A DNA stretch of 64,000 bases from MADRE3 sp963718195 (GTDB taxonomy: Bacteria > Desulfobacterota > Desulfobulbia > Desulfobulbales > Desulfocapsaceae): NCBI GenBank assembly GCA_963718195.1, contig CAVQYQ010000008.1:1-64000 (forward strand), given 5' to 3'. The notes under the pieces were generated by a model. It had not been told where the DNA came from and searched no databases. It saw nothing but the letters and a program-made list of their open reading frames with translations. Within the stretch, counting starts at the first letter, position 1. Every line of letters begins with the position of its first letter. The position numbers were made by a program, and so were the translations under genes. This document shows, piece after piece, positions 17,689 to 27,329 of this stretch.

Positions 17689-17934
17689 CTATGCCGACAA
17701 CAGATCAACAAGCTGCTGCCATTCCTGGTCAAGTTCCAGTTTCGGGACAGCACAACCGGCACGGCTATACCAATAAGAAGCATTGGCCAGGTCCCCTTCC
17801 CTGCGATGTAAATAGGCATGGACCAGGGATCCATTCTGTGATGGAATAGACTGGGCTATTCGATGGGCATGATCCCAGTCACCGGATTTTTCTAGTTGCA
17901 ATGCCCTGAGCAATTCTTGATTCTCTGAATTCAT
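17689..17934 (-). CDS. small conserved-looking protein, function unknown
   Basis: An 81-residue product beginning MNSENQELLRALQLEKSGDW. The start at 17934 is chosen because GAGGAG lies about 10 bp upstream; the frame is open to 17967. The sequence alternates helix-forming segments (DWDHAHRIAQSI, LVHAYLHRREGDLANASYWYSRAG), which reads like a two-helix TPR-type repeat. No cysteine cluster or membrane segment is present except one Cys. It is 43 bp downstream of fabD and likely shares its transcript. Function is not assigned. Confidence 0.65.
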   Translation of the reverse strand: MNSENQELLRALQLEKSGDWDHAHRIAQSIPSQNGSLVHAYLHRREGDLANASYWYSRAGCAVPKLELDQEWQQLVDLLSA

Positions 17935-17976
17935 GGAGCAAAATCTCCTCTCAGTTGAGCCAGCCAAAAGTCGTTG

Positions 17977-18927
17977 CTAATTGAGATCGAGTTTCTCGAT
18001 ACATGTATCAAGTGTAGCAGGAGTGTCGAACTGGAGTGATGTCACCTGTTTGGATTTCGGAACAATTTTTCGCATCATACCTTTTAGGACGGTTTTGGGA
18101 CCGACTTCAATAAAACAATCAACACCGTCATCAATCATTCTGTTGATACTTTCGTACCAGCGAACGCGGGATGCAATCTGCTGTGTCATGATTCTTTTTA
18201 TCTCACCCGGATCTTCTTCTGTTGCTGCAGTTACATTAAAATAGACAGCAGCTTTTGGCCGGTTAAACTGGATCGAGTCCATGAAGAGAGAAAAATCGGG
18301 TATCGCTTCTGCAACCAGGGGGCTGTGGTTGGCAACACTGACATTAAGGGGAATTACCTTACCTCCTGACTCCTTTGCGGCCACAGATACAGCTTCGAGC
18401 CCTTCGGCATCCCCTGACAGTACGATCTGTTGTGGCGTATTATAGTTTGCAACGGTAACAACCCCGGCTCCTGTATAGTTATCGACAATCTTTTCTATTG
18501 CGCTTATATCAAGCCCGAGGACAGCTCTCATCCCCCCAGGATTCTTATCTCCTTCACGTTCCATATAAAAGCCACGTCTTTCCACGAGTTTTATTGCGTC
18601 CTGGATAGATATGACACCTGCTGCGCAAAGGGCTGAATATTCGCCGAGGCTGTGACCTGCAAAACCAGCGATTTCAACATCAACAGGCAACCGGTTCTGC
18701 AATGCCTGGAGACAGATTAAATTGGTCACCGTTATTGCTGGCTGTAATACTGCAGCCCGGGTTAATGTTTCAAGCGGACCCTCGAAACTCAATTTCCTGA
18801 TGGGAAATTCGCAAACAGTTTCAGCAAGATTCATGATCTCTGCACATTTGCTGTCTGCTTCCACAAATTCTTTTCCCATACCAATATACTGGGATCCCTG
18901 TCCAGGGAACAGGACTGCTATCTTCAT
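17977..18927 (-). CDS. fabD: malonyl-CoA:ACP transacylase
   Basis: This 316-residue enzyme moves malonyl groups from CoA to acyl carrier protein at the start of fatty acid synthesis. It begins MKIAVLFPGQGSQYIGMG, carries the nucleophile elbow GHSLGEYSAL and the catalytic histidine region NVSVANHSPLV. The open frame continues upstream, but the ATG at 18927 starts exactly where family homology starts and has TAGGAG 8 bp before it. It follows lspA by 10 bp. No other fatty acid genes are adjacent. Confidence 0.95.
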   Translation of the reverse strand: MKIAVLFPGQGSQYIGMGKEFVEADSKCAEIMNLAETVCEFPIRKLSFEGPLETLTRAAVLQPAITVTNLICLQALQNRLPVDVEIAGFAGHSLGEYSALCAAGVISIQDAIKLVERRGFYMEREGDKNPGGMRAVLGLDISAIEKIVDNYTGAGVVTVANYNTPQQIVLSGDAEGLEAVSVAAKESGGKVIPLNVSVANHSPLVAEAIPDFSLFMDSIQFNRPKAAVYFNVTAATEEDPGEIKRIMTQQIASRVRWYESINRMIDDGVDCFIEVGPKTVLKGMMRKIVPKSKQVTSLQFDTPATLDTCIEKLDLN

Positions 18928-18937
18928 ATATAAACTC

Positions 18938-19414
18938 CTAGGTTTTATCTCTTTTTGAATCTCGAAAGTTAATGATAAACAGCACAACAACACCAACACA
19001 GATAGCTGAATCAGCCACGTTAAACGCAGGCCAGTGGTAACTGCCAAAATAGAAATCGAGAAAATCAATCACCGCACCATACCGGAGACGGTCAACAACG
19101 TTACCAAGGGCTCCGGCAGCTATTAAGGCAAAAGATATTGTGTAAAATATATGATCCCGGCGCATTTTATATGCTGCTATGCCCAGCCCAATAAAGGCGA
19201 TTATGTTAATCGAAACAAAAAAATAGTGCCTGATGGGGGATTCAACTGAAGCAAACATTGAAAATGCCGCCCCCTTATTGGTCACATATACCAGGTTAAA
19301 AAAACCGGGAATTATAGTCTGTGAATCATAGAGGGCAAAATGGCTGACGATCCAATGCTTGGTAAGCTGGTCGGCAACGAATACTAACGATAAGATAGCT
19401 ATATAAAGGCGCAC
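18938..19414 (-). CDS. lspA: lipoprotein signal peptidase (signal peptidase II)
   Basis: This 158-residue inner-membrane aspartyl protease cleaves prolipoprotein signal peptides. It has four hydrophobic segments and both catalytic aspartate blocks: ALGNVVDRLRYGAVIDF and FNVADSAICVGV. The N-terminus FVADQLTKHWIVSH and TNKGAAFSMF are typical. It lies 12 bp downstream of ileS, the classic ileS-lspA arrangement of Gram-negative bacteria, and 10 bp upstream of fabD. Confidence 0.95.
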   Translation of the reverse strand: MRLYIAILSLVFVADQLTKHWIVSHFALYDSQTIIPGFFNLVYVTNKGAAFSMFASVESPIRHYFFVSINIIAFIGLGIAAYKMRRDHIFYTISFALIAAGALGNVVDRLRYGAVIDFLDFYFGSYHWPAFNVADSAICVGVVVLFIINFRDSKRDKT

Positions 19415-19426
19415 GCTAACAACTGG

Positions 19427-22243
19427 CTAGAGGTTCATCGAGTCAATAACAGAGGAGCACCTGTTACAGATCTGCGGGTGATCACCGTTTTCCCCGACCG
19501 ACTCCGACCTGGTCCAGCAGCGCTCACATTTATCCCCTGATGCGGGTCTGATTGCAATACGAAGACCTTCCAGCTCTTCACTGGTATAAACGGTAAGACT
19601 TCCAAACTGATCCGGGGTGACGCTGGTCAACTCGGAGACGATGGAGATCTCTTTGATTACCTGCCACTGACTGGAAAGAAACTCACCAAGTTCTCCCTCG
19701 GTGCTTACCAGAACTTGGGCCTCGAGCGGATGTCCGATAATCTTTTCTGTCCGGGCATTTTCCAGGGCCCTGGTGATCTCCGATCGGACATTCATTAATC
19801 GGCTCCAGCGCCCCTCTGTCTCCTCATCAAGAACATAGTCGGGCGTACTCTCCGGAAAATCCATGAAAAATATGCCACCAGCCAGATCTGCATTCTGATC
19901 TCTTTTTTTCAAGACATCCCATGCCTCAGAGGCGGTAAAACAGAGAATTGGCGACATGAGCTTCAATATACCTTCCAGGATTTCATGAAGTACTGTCTGG
20001 GCTGCCCTCCTGGAAGTCGAATCAGTACCGGAGGTATAGAGACGATCTTTCAGGATATCGAGATAAAAGGCGCTCATGGTCGTCCCACTGAAATAGTTCA
20101 GCGCATGAAAAATAGCATGGAATTCATACTTTTCGTAAGCGCTGAGAATCCTCTGTTTCACTAATTCATATTTTGCCAGCGCCCACTGGTCCAGTTCTTC
20201 CAGCTCATCGAACGGGATACCATGCATTTCAGGATCAAAATCACTGAGATTGCCCAGCATGTATCGTATGGTATTTCGTATTTTCCGGTAGGCATCTGAA
20301 ACCTGTTTCAAGATTTCATCTGAAACCTTGATATCATCACGATAATCCTCACTGGCGACCCAGAGCCTGAGGATTTCTGCGCCATATTTTTCAATAACCT
20401 CCTGGGGGGCCACGACATTGCCAACCGACTTGGACATCTTCTTTCCCTGACCATCAACGACATAGCCGTGAGTAAGCACACCCTTGTATGGGGCAGTCCC
20501 CCTTGTCCCGACCGAAGCAAGCAAGGCACTGTGAAACCAGCCGCGATGCTGATCACTTCCTTCAAGATAGAGGTCAGCTGGAGCGGCCAGCTCATCACGC
20601 TGTTCACAGACGGCAGCATAACTGACTCCCGAATCGAACCAGACATCGAGGATGTCTGTTTCCCGGGTAAAAGACATCCCTCCGCAACCGCTGCAAACCG
20701 TTGTGTCACCCAAGAAGTCATCGAGTTCATGGCTGAACCAGGCATCGGCTCCTTCTTTTCGAAATAACTGGTCAATATTGCTGAGCAGTTTATCATCTTT
20801 AACAATCTCACCACAATCCCTGCAACTGACAACCGTAATCGGTACACCCCAGGCTCTCTGGCGAGACAGACACCAGTCAGGACGATTTTCGATCATGGAG
20901 TAAATTCGCTGCATACCCCACCCCGGCGTCCAGGTCACACGCTCTATATTCTCTAGTGAGTGCTTCCTCAGATCATTAATTTCCATGGAGATAAACCATT
21001 GCGGGGTGGCCCGGTAAATAACCGGCTTTTTGCACCGCCAGCAGTGGGGATAGCTGTGATGAATGGTATCTTCGTAAATCAGGCTGCCTGCTTCTGTCAT
21101 GTCATCGTTTAACCGACGATTGACCTCCGGAATTTTCTGGCCGGCATAAACCCCTGCCTCTTTTGTATAACACCCTTCGTCGTCAAGCGGCGATAGGATC
21201 TCAAGACCGTAGCGTAATCCTGTCTGATAATCATCAGCGCCATGGCCAGGTGCCGTGTGAACACAGCCGGTTCCCGCCTCAAGCGTTACATAATCGGCAA
21301 GAACCATAAGTGAAGGGCGATCTGCAAACGGGTGAGCGCAGCTGCGGTTTTCAAGAGCTGCAGCTCCAAACGTACACTCGATATGGTAATCCTCGAAGCC
21401 ACAATCTTCCATGACCTGGTCGACCAGCTCCTTCGCCATTATCAGCCGCTTTCCGCCTGCCACAACCGACGCATATTGAAAATCCGGGTGAAAAGCGACA
21501 GCCAGATTTGCCGGTAACGTCCAGGGCGTCGTGGTCCAGATAACCACATGGAGATCGTCCCCTCCGAGCTTTGGATCGATATCACTGAGGTCGCTTGTAA
21601 CCGGAAAGGTGACGTATATTGATGGAGAGGTATGATCATGGTACTCTACCTCAGCTTCTGCAAGAGCAGTTGTACAGGTTGAGCACCAATAGACCGGTTT
21701 TTTACTCCGGATGACCGCGTCGGAATGAAGAAAACGATTAAATTCCCGGGCGATGGTCGCTTCGTATTCATAGTTCATTGTCAAATACGGGTTATCCCAA
21801 TCGCCGATGACCCCGAGTCTTTTAAACTCTGCTTTCTGGGTCTTTATCCATTTTTCAGCATATTTCCGACACGCTTTTCTCTTTGAAAGGATCGGAATGG
21901 TCTTCTTTTTTTCACCAAGCTCCTTGTCAACATTGTGTTCAATCGGCAACCCATGGCAGTCCCAGCCTGGAATGTACGGTGCATTAAAACCTGACATCCT
22001 CTTCGACCTGAGGATGACATCCTTGAGAATTTTATTGAATGCGGTTCCGAGGTGTATATTGCCATTGGCATACGGAGGACCGTCGTGCAAAACAAATAGA
22101 GGTCTGTCAACAGTGTAGTCCTGTATCTGCTGGTAAAGGCCTGCCTTTTCCCACTGCTTGAGAACCATGGGTTCTTTCTGGGACAGGTTTGCCTTCATTT
22201 TAAATGATGTCTGGGGCAGATTCAGAGTCGCCCTGTAATCCAT
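19427..22243 (-). CDS. ileS: isoleucyl-tRNA synthetase
   Basis: This 938-residue class I synthetase charges tRNA-Ile. Visible are the HIGH box (NGNIHLGTAFNK), the editing domain (WTTTPWTLPANLAVAFHP), KMSKS (GKKMSKSVGNVV) and a C-terminal zinc finger CERCW...CNRC. The ATG at 22243 (MDYRATLNLPQTSF) is preceded by AAGGAGAG at 6 bp; the open frame runs 41 codons further but that part is not family-like. It heads the ileS-lspA-fabD run. The length is normal for the bacterial enzyme. Confidence 0.96.
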   Translation of the reverse strand: MDYRATLNLPQTSFKMKANLSQKEPMVLKQWEKAGLYQQIQDYTVDRPLFVLHDGPPYANGNIHLGTAFNKILKDVILRSKRMSGFNAPYIPGWDCHGLPIEHNVDKELGEKKKTIPILSKRKACRKYAEKWIKTQKAEFKRLGVIGDWDNPYLTMNYEYEATIAREFNRFLHSDAVIRSKKPVYWCSTCTTALAEAEVEYHDHTSPSIYVTFPVTSDLSDIDPKLGGDDLHVVIWTTTPWTLPANLAVAFHPDFQYASVVAGGKRLIMAKELVDQVMEDCGFEDYHIECTFGAAALENRSCAHPFADRPSLMVLADYVTLEAGTGCVHTAPGHGADDYQTGLRYGLEILSPLDDEGCYTKEAGVYAGQKIPEVNRRLNDDMTEAGSLIYEDTIHHSYPHCWRCKKPVIYRATPQWFISMEINDLRKHSLENIERVTWTPGWGMQRIYSMIENRPDWCLSRQRAWGVPITVVSCRDCGEIVKDDKLLSNIDQLFRKEGADAWFSHELDDFLGDTTVCSGCGGMSFTRETDILDVWFDSGVSYAAVCEQRDELAAPADLYLEGSDQHRGWFHSALLASVGTRGTAPYKGVLTHGYVVDGQGKKMSKSVGNVVAPQEVIEKYGAEILRLWVASEDYRDDIKVSDEILKQVSDAYRKIRNTIRYMLGNLSDFDPEMHGIPFDELEELDQWALAKYELVKQRILSAYEKYEFHAIFHALNYFSGTTMSAFYLDILKDRLYTSGTDSTSRRAAQTVLHEILEGILKLMSPILCFTASEAWDVLKKRDQNADLAGGIFFMDFPESTPDYVLDEETEGRWSRLMNVRSEITRALENARTEKIIGHPLEAQVLVSTEGELGEFLSSQWQVIKEISIVSELTSVTPDQFGSLTVYTSEELEGLRIAIRPASGDKCERCWTRSESVGENGDHPQICNRCSSVIDSMNL

Positions 22244-22674
22244 AACTCTCTCCTTTAATATAAACAGACGGCCAGGGAAGTTCGTTAGTTCAACGTGATA
22301 ACGACAATTCCAGACCTGGTAACAAGACAGAACAGATAAAAATAACACCAACGGTCCAAGTTGCAAGCGGAAAGTGTCGAATAACCAAGCGTTTCAGTGA
22401 AATGATATCTTTTTCACGATTCTTTATTACATGTCATACAATTAATCGGAGTGAACATGCAAAGGAAACGATAATGGGTTTATTCAAAATACATTACAAC
22501 CCCCTATCTTCTCTGAAAATAGTGGGTAAAGATTAAATCGATCAAAAGAGCAGGTGCCTTTAAAATTGACATAACTTCCTTACTTTATTAATTTTGATTC
22601 GTTATAATGATTGCAGTCACCACTATTTATAAAATCCACTCAAATTCACCACCGTGTTACCCCATGAGAATTCC
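22244..22674. promoter_or_regulatory. divergent promoter region between ileS and ftsE
   Basis: About 430 bp without a credible gene. Toward ftsE, TTGACA (22566-22571) with TAATTT 17 bp later is a reasonable promoter, and TATAAT at 22603-22608 is an alternative -10 with only a weak -35. Toward ileS, TTGCAA followed by TATTTT near 22330-22360 on the minus strand is a weaker candidate. No riboswitch or T-box fold was recognised. Confidence 0.45.
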
Positions 22675-23376
22675 ATGACAGACGCGAGTAATAATGGCAC
22701 CATGATCGAAATGATCAAGGTGAGCAAGCTCTATCCCCCTGATACAAGGGCGCTTTCTGATGTGTCGCTGTCAATTGCCACGGGAGAAATGTTTTTCCTT
22801 ATCGGCATGAGCGGTGCAGGTAAAACGACACTTCTCAAGCTTTTGTGTAATATGGAATCACCCACCAATGGCTTGATTGAAATAGGCGGCGTCAATATAC
22901 ATCGGACCAAAGGGAAACATCTCGCCCGACTCAGGCAGAAAATCGGTGTTGCCTACCAGGATTTCAAACTGCTCACCAACCGGACTGTCGCCGAGAACAT
23001 CGCCATCTCCATGGAGGTTTCCTATAAGAAGCCTCTGCACATAAGAAAGCGCGTCAGAGATCTGATCGATCAGCTCGCACTTGGTGGCAAGCATGACACC
23101 ATAACCGGAGAACTTTCGCGAGGAGAACAGCAGCGTGTGGCGCTGGCCCGTGCTGTCGCCAATTCACCGACCCTCATCCTGGTAGATGAGCCCACCGGCA
23201 ACCTCGATTCAACGACGACTGAGCGGGTTATGCATCTGCTGACCAAATGTAACAAATCAGGAGCAACCGTGGTAATCGCAACACACGACCATTCCATCTA
23301 TACAAACACCCAGCATCGAATCATGGAACTACAGCATGGAAAGCTAAACCTCGTCAGGGAGGGAGTGGCCTCATGA
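22675..23376 (+). CDS. ftsE: cell division ATP-binding protein FtsE
   Basis: This 233-residue ABC ATPase works with FtsX at the division septum. It has Walker A GMSGAGKTT, signature LSRGEQQRVALARAV, Walker B LILVDEPTGNLD and switch ATHDH. MIEMIKVSKLYPPDTRALSDVS is the usual FtsE start region. ATG 22675 is preferred over GTG 22654; ATG 22705 is also possible because family homology begins there. Its stop overlaps the ftsX start (ATGA, 23373-23376). The order ftsE-ftsX-LytM factor-ctpA is a known functional unit for septal peptidoglycan splitting. Confidence 0.94.
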   Translation: MTDASNNGTMIEMIKVSKLYPPDTRALSDVSLSIATGEMFFLIGMSGAGKTTLLKLLCNMESPTNGLIEIGGVNIHRTKGKHLARLRQKIGVAYQDFKLLTNRTVAENIAISMEVSYKKPLHIRKRVRDLIDQLALGGKHDTITGELSRGEQQRVALARAVANSPTLILVDEPTGNLDSTTTERVMHLLTKCNKSGATVVIATHDHSIYTNTQHRIMELQHGKLNLVREGVAS

Positions 23377-24260
23377 GTTTCTGGTTTGCCGTCTTTCGCC
23401 AGGTTGGCCGTAATCTCAGGCAGACCTGGCCGTCTCAGTTCATGACACTGCTGACGGTTAGTTTGTCCGTTTTAATTTTCGCGTTTTTTTTCCTTATATA
23501 TAACAACATGCTCCGCGTCGGTGATAAACTGGGAGACGACCTTCAACTCATTGTCTACCTCGAAGAAGAACCTGGACCGGAACTGCAGGCACAGCTGCGA
23601 AAAAAGATCCTGGCCTTTGATGAGGTGGAAGAAATACGGTTTGTTTCCAAATCCGAAGCATACCGTAATTTTTCTGAACAACTCGCCGAAGACAAGGACG
23701 TCCTGGATGATATGCCAAAAGATTTTCTGCCAGCTTCCATTGAAGTTGTTCCGCTGAAAAACTTAAGAAGCCTCAGCCAGCTCAAACTTTTTTCTGAATA
23801 CCTCGCCAAGCTCCCTGCAGCAGAGAAAGTGCAGTATGGCCAGGACTGGATAGAGCGATTCTATTATTTTACCCGTTTGATATCCATCATAGTCCTGCTC
23901 AGCGGCGGCCTGTTGATCCTCACCTCGGTATTCATGGTTTCTTACACGATCCGTTTGACAATTCTGGGACGACAGGCCGAACTCGAGCTGCTCAAACTGG
24001 TCGGTGCAACCAACTATTATATCAGGGCTCCTTTCCTCATTGAAGGACTTATGCAGGGCTTCATCGGGTCGATAGTAGGAATCATCTCGCTCTATACACT
24101 TTTCCAATGGATAAAGATGAAATTTTCAGGTCCGGGGATCCTGTCGCTTTTCGAGTTTTCATTTTTCCAGGTAACAACCATAACGACAATCATTGCCGTC
24201 TCTATCGTGCTCTGTGCTGTCGGCAGTTATACCTCAATGCAAAAGTTTCTACGCATCTAA
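23373..24260 (+). CDS. ftsX: cell division membrane protein FtsX
   Basis: A 295-residue FtsX with the expected four membrane segments: one after the short cytoplasmic N-terminus (LTVSLSVLIFAFFFLIYNNM), then a large periplasmic loop (about 50-165, DDLQLIVYLEEEPGPELQAQL), then three near the C-terminus. ELELLKLVGATNYYIRAPFLIEG is the signature coupling region. FtsX has no transport role known; it transmits ATPase cycles to periplasmic hydrolase activators. The next gene encodes such an activator. Confidence 0.94.
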   Translation: MSFWFAVFRQVGRNLRQTWPSQFMTLLTVSLSVLIFAFFFLIYNNMLRVGDKLGDDLQLIVYLEEEPGPELQAQLRKKILAFDEVEEIRFVSKSEAYRNFSEQLAEDKDVLDDMPKDFLPASIEVVPLKNLRSLSQLKLFSEYLAKLPAAEKVQYGQDWIERFYYFTRLISIIVLLSGGLLILTSVFMVSYTIRLTILGRQAELELLKLVGATNYYIRAPFLIEGLMQGFIGSIVGIISLYTLFQWIKMKFSGPGILSLFEFSFFQVTTITTIIAVSIVLCAVGSYTSMQKFLRI

Positions 24261-24277
24261 CCATTACTTTTGTACAT

Positions 24278-25525
24278 ATGAGAAATAATCTTTTTTCTAT
24301 TTCACTTCTCAAGGGCTTCTATGGACAGATTCTCTGTCTCTGCTGCGCTCTGCTTTTCCTACCCGCTGCTGATGCGAGCTGCGCCTCCAGCAGTGATAGA
24401 AAAACCGAGAAGGTCAAAATAGAAAAAGGGATTAAAAAATTTCAGATTAATATCCGCAGACTTGAATTGGGAATTGAAGAACAGCAACAGCACATTGAAG
24501 AAACCCAGCAACAGGAACGCACACTCCTTGCCGAACTCCAGGATATCGATACCAGACTTTGGGAACAGCAGGAAAAGCTTGAGGTACTGCAAGGTCGAAT
24601 CAGCACGCAACGCAACCTCCTCAGAGTAAAAAAAGCTGAAATCGAGCGGGTTACAATAAAAAAACTCGGAGTCCAGAACCACCTGCAGAAAAGGATACAG
24701 GCGTATTACAAAATGGGAGATATCGGTTTCATCAACGTCACCTTTTCCACAAAATCACTACCTGAACTCCTTAACTTCCATGAATCCTTTCAAACCCTGA
24801 TCAAATATGACCAGGATGTTATTACCACCTATCGACAGACAATAGGCGAGTTACAAAAATCTGTTGAGACCCTTGAAATTGAAGAGGCATTACTGGAAGA
24901 TTTCATTGACCAGAACGAGGAAGAGCAGGAAAAAATCAGCCTTATAAAACAGGAAAAAGAAGAACTGCTGTCACATATAAAAACCCAGACGCAGCTTCAT
25001 GAAAAAGCCATAGCAGAGCTGGAAGAGGCCGCACAGTCATTAACCGCCTCCCTGCGTGCCCTGGAGAAAAAGGATGATCTCCTCGAGCAGACCTTTCTGC
25101 ACAGCAAGGGCAGCCTCCCACCGCCAGTCAGTGGCACACTGGTCTCCGGTTTCAAGGAAGAAGTAATGAACCGTCTGGGCATCAAAACGATCTCACAGGG
25201 TATAGCGATCAAGGCGCCAAACGGAACAGCTATCCGGGCAGTACATGAAGGAGTCGTTACCTTTTCCGGATATCTTCGAGGATATGGCAACACGGTCATT
25301 GTTAATCATGGATACCAGTATTATTCTATATGTTCACGAATCGAACGTATTTTTGCCAAGAAAGGGCAAAAAGTTGAAGAAGGAGCGGAAATCGGCATCA
25401 CGGGAGATACGGCGACTCTGATGAGCGATGGACTGTATTTTGAGATCAGAAAGGATTCAACGCCGCTGAATCCACTCAAGTGGCTGGACCAATCTAAATT
25501 ACGCACAAAAAACGACAATACGTGA
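24278..25525 (+). CDS. envC: EnvC-like murein hydrolase activator with degenerate LytM domain
   Basis: This 415-residue periplasmic protein has a signal peptide (GQILCLCCALLFLPAADASC), a long coiled coil (about 35-280, with many Glu/Gln heptads) and a C-terminal M23/LytM domain (about 300-405). The metal ligands of active LytM enzymes are lost: ISQGIAIKAP where an H-x-x-x-D is expected, YYSICSR where HxH (YAH) is expected, and GLYFEIR where LHFEIR is usual. It is therefore probably a non-enzymatic activator of amidases, as E. coli EnvC is. Start ATG 24278 is 17 bp after ftsX; the frame is open further upstream but overlaps ftsX. The stop overlaps the beginning of the ctpA frame. Confidence 0.9.
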   Translation: MRNNLFSISLLKGFYGQILCLCCALLFLPAADASCASSSDRKTEKVKIEKGIKKFQINIRRLELGIEEQQQHIEETQQQERTLLAELQDIDTRLWEQQEKLEVLQGRISTQRNLLRVKKAEIERVTIKKLGVQNHLQKRIQAYYKMGDIGFINVTFSTKSLPELLNFHESFQTLIKYDQDVITTYRQTIGELQKSVETLEIEEALLEDFIDQNEEEQEKISLIKQEKEELLSHIKTQTQLHEKAIAELEEAAQSLTASLRALEKKDDLLEQTFLHSKGSLPPPVSGTLVSGFKEEVMNRLGIKTISQGIAIKAPNGTAIRAVHEGVVTFSGYLRGYGNTVIVNHGYQYYSICSRIERIFAKKGQKVEEGAEIGITGDTATLMSDGLYFEIRKDSTPLNPLKWLDQSKLRTKNDNT

Positions 25526-25578
25526 TCATTGGTTTACCGGATCACGCTGTTTCGTCCTACAAGATGATTATAAATATA

Positions 25579-26898
25579 ATGAAAAAAACTAATTCACATC
25601 TCTCTTTTATCCTGTCCACCGCACTTTTAATCTGCTCATTGCTTTATTCACCCCTGTCGGCCGAGACAGAGCAGAGACAGCAGGAAGACACCTACCGCCA
25701 GCTGGAGACATTTGCCAATGTTTTGAGCATCCTGCAGGAAAATTATGTCGAAGAGATCAAGGCGAAAGAGGCCATAGAGGGTGCAATCCAGGGTCTGCTG
25801 TTATCGCTTGATCCGCACTCCTCCTATATGAAAGCAGACAGCTACCAGGAATTCAGGAATGAAACGCAAGGTTCATTTACCGGTATCGGGATCGAAATAA
25901 CGCTGCGCGACAATATTATTACGGTCATTGCGCCAATAGCAGACACCCCGGCGGACAAAGCAGGAATCAAAGCCCAAGATAAAATAATGAGAATTAACGG
26001 GGAATCAACCAAGAACTTCACCCCACTTGATGCAGTCAAACTTCTCAGGGGCCCAAAAGGTTCCAGTGTCACCATCTCAATTTTCCGTGAAGGGTTTAAA
26101 GATCTGCAGGACATCGAGTTGATACGTGATACAATTCCACTCCAATCGGTTAAATCTTTTGTCTTGAAACCGGGATTTGGATATATTCGGATATCAAATT
26201 TCCAGAATGACACGACACGGGAGTTCAAGGACCATCTGGAACGACTTCAGGATGAAAATCCACTGAGGGGGCTCGTCCTGGATCTGAGAAACAACCCAGG
26301 GGGGCTGCTCAACCAGGCAGTCAACCTTACTGATATTTTCCTCAAAGAGGGGTTGATCGTCTATACCCGAGGGAGAAACAAGGATCAGGACCTGACCTAC
26401 GAGGCCCACGATAATACCACCGGAGTAAGCATACCTCTTGTGCTCCTGGTCAACGAAGGCTCTGCCAGTGCCTCTGAAATCGTCGCAGGTGCTATTCAGG
26501 ATCACCAGAGAGGGGTGATCGTCGGGTCAAAAACATTTGGCAAGGGCTCGGTTCAGACAGTCATACCGTTGCCGGATGGCGCCGGTCTGCGAATGACGAC
26601 GGCACGATATTACACCCCGAAAGGACGATCAATCCAGGCAACCGGGATAAGTCCCGATGTGGAGGTACCATTCGTCGAATATACACCGGAGGAGAGTGAT
26701 GACCGTTCCAGCAGCACCATCTTTCGAGAAAAAGATCTGAACAACCATATTTCCAATATCGAAGACACCCAGAGTGAAATAGCCGGGAAAATGGACGAAG
26801 ACATTGAACAAAAGCTTGTTACCGATAACCAGCTGAGATCAGCTTTCAACATCCTGAAGAGTCTGGTTCTTTATGTTTCGTACCAAGAGTCGGAGTGA
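25579..26898 (+). CDS. ctpA: C-terminal processing protease, S41 family
   Basis: A 439-residue periplasmic serine protease: signal peptide (SFILSTALLICSLLYSPLSA), PDZ domain (about 85-170, FTGIGIEITLRDNIITVIAP) and S41 catalytic domain with the serine in NEGSASASEIVAGA and the lysine in GSKTFGKGSVQT. The ATG at 25579 (MKKTNSHLSF) gives a clean signal peptide. It follows the EnvC-like gene in the division operon; such proteases trim cell-wall hydrolases or lipoproteins. The C-terminal tail after VEVPFVEYTPEES is acidic and variable. Confidence 0.94.
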   Translation: MKKTNSHLSFILSTALLICSLLYSPLSAETEQRQQEDTYRQLETFANVLSILQENYVEEIKAKEAIEGAIQGLLLSLDPHSSYMKADSYQEFRNETQGSFTGIGIEITLRDNIITVIAPIADTPADKAGIKAQDKIMRINGESTKNFTPLDAVKLLRGPKGSSVTISIFREGFKDLQDIELIRDTIPLQSVKSFVLKPGFGYIRISNFQNDTTREFKDHLERLQDENPLRGLVLDLRNNPGGLLNQAVNLTDIFLKEGLIVYTRGRNKDQDLTYEAHDNTTGVSIPLVLLVNEGSASASEIVAGAIQDHQRGVIVGSKTFGKGSVQTVIPLPDGAGLRMTTARYYTPKGRSIQATGISPDVEVPFVEYTPEESDDRSSSTIFREKDLNNHISNIEDTQSEIAGKMDEDIEQKLVTDNQLRSAFNILKSLVLYVSYQESE

Positions 26899-26926
26899 TA
26901 CATTTACCATAGATCAGGTGAATTAA

Positions 26927-27319
26927 GTGAACAGTGCCCTCATCGCCATCGCAGAACGCAGAATTGCCCAGGCCATAGAAGACGGAACATTGCGCACTGA
27001 CAGCTGGAAGAACAAACCGCTGCCGCTTGACAATGATTCCTTTGTTCCTGATGATTTAAAAATGGCCTACAAGGTTCTGAAAAACAGCGGTTATGTCCCT
27101 CCCGAGGTGGAAACAAGAAAGCAGATAGAGCGGCTGGAGGATCTCATCTCCCAGACCGAAGACGAGCATCAGCGGGTTAAGCAGATGAAGAAGCTCCAGG
27201 TATTATTGATGAAACTGGATAATCAGCGAGATCGTCCCAGCTCAATTGAGCATGACGAGGACTATTACCGGCGCATTGTCGAGAAAGTAACGGTGCGGGC
27301 AGGCAAGAAAAAGACATAG
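26927..27319 (+). CDS. DUF1992 (DnaJC28-like conserved domain) protein
   Basis: This 130-residue protein matches the DUF1992 family: IAERRIAQAIEDGTLRTDSW, PLPLDNDSFVPDDLKMAYKVLKNSGYVPPEVE. The GTG at 26927 is the start because homology begins within ten residues; no ATG is available upstream. It is soluble and helical. The family lacks a J domain in bacteria and its role is unknown. It lies 28 bp after ctpA and converges on era, with a gap of only 10 bp between stops. Confidence 0.88.
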   Translation: MNSALIAIAERRIAQAIEDGTLRTDSWKNKPLPLDNDSFVPDDLKMAYKVLKNSGYVPPEVETRKQIERLEDLISQTEDEHQRVKQMKKLQVLLMKLDNQRDRPSSIEHDEDYYRRIVEKVTVRAGKKKT

Positions 27320-27329
27320 CCTCATCTTC

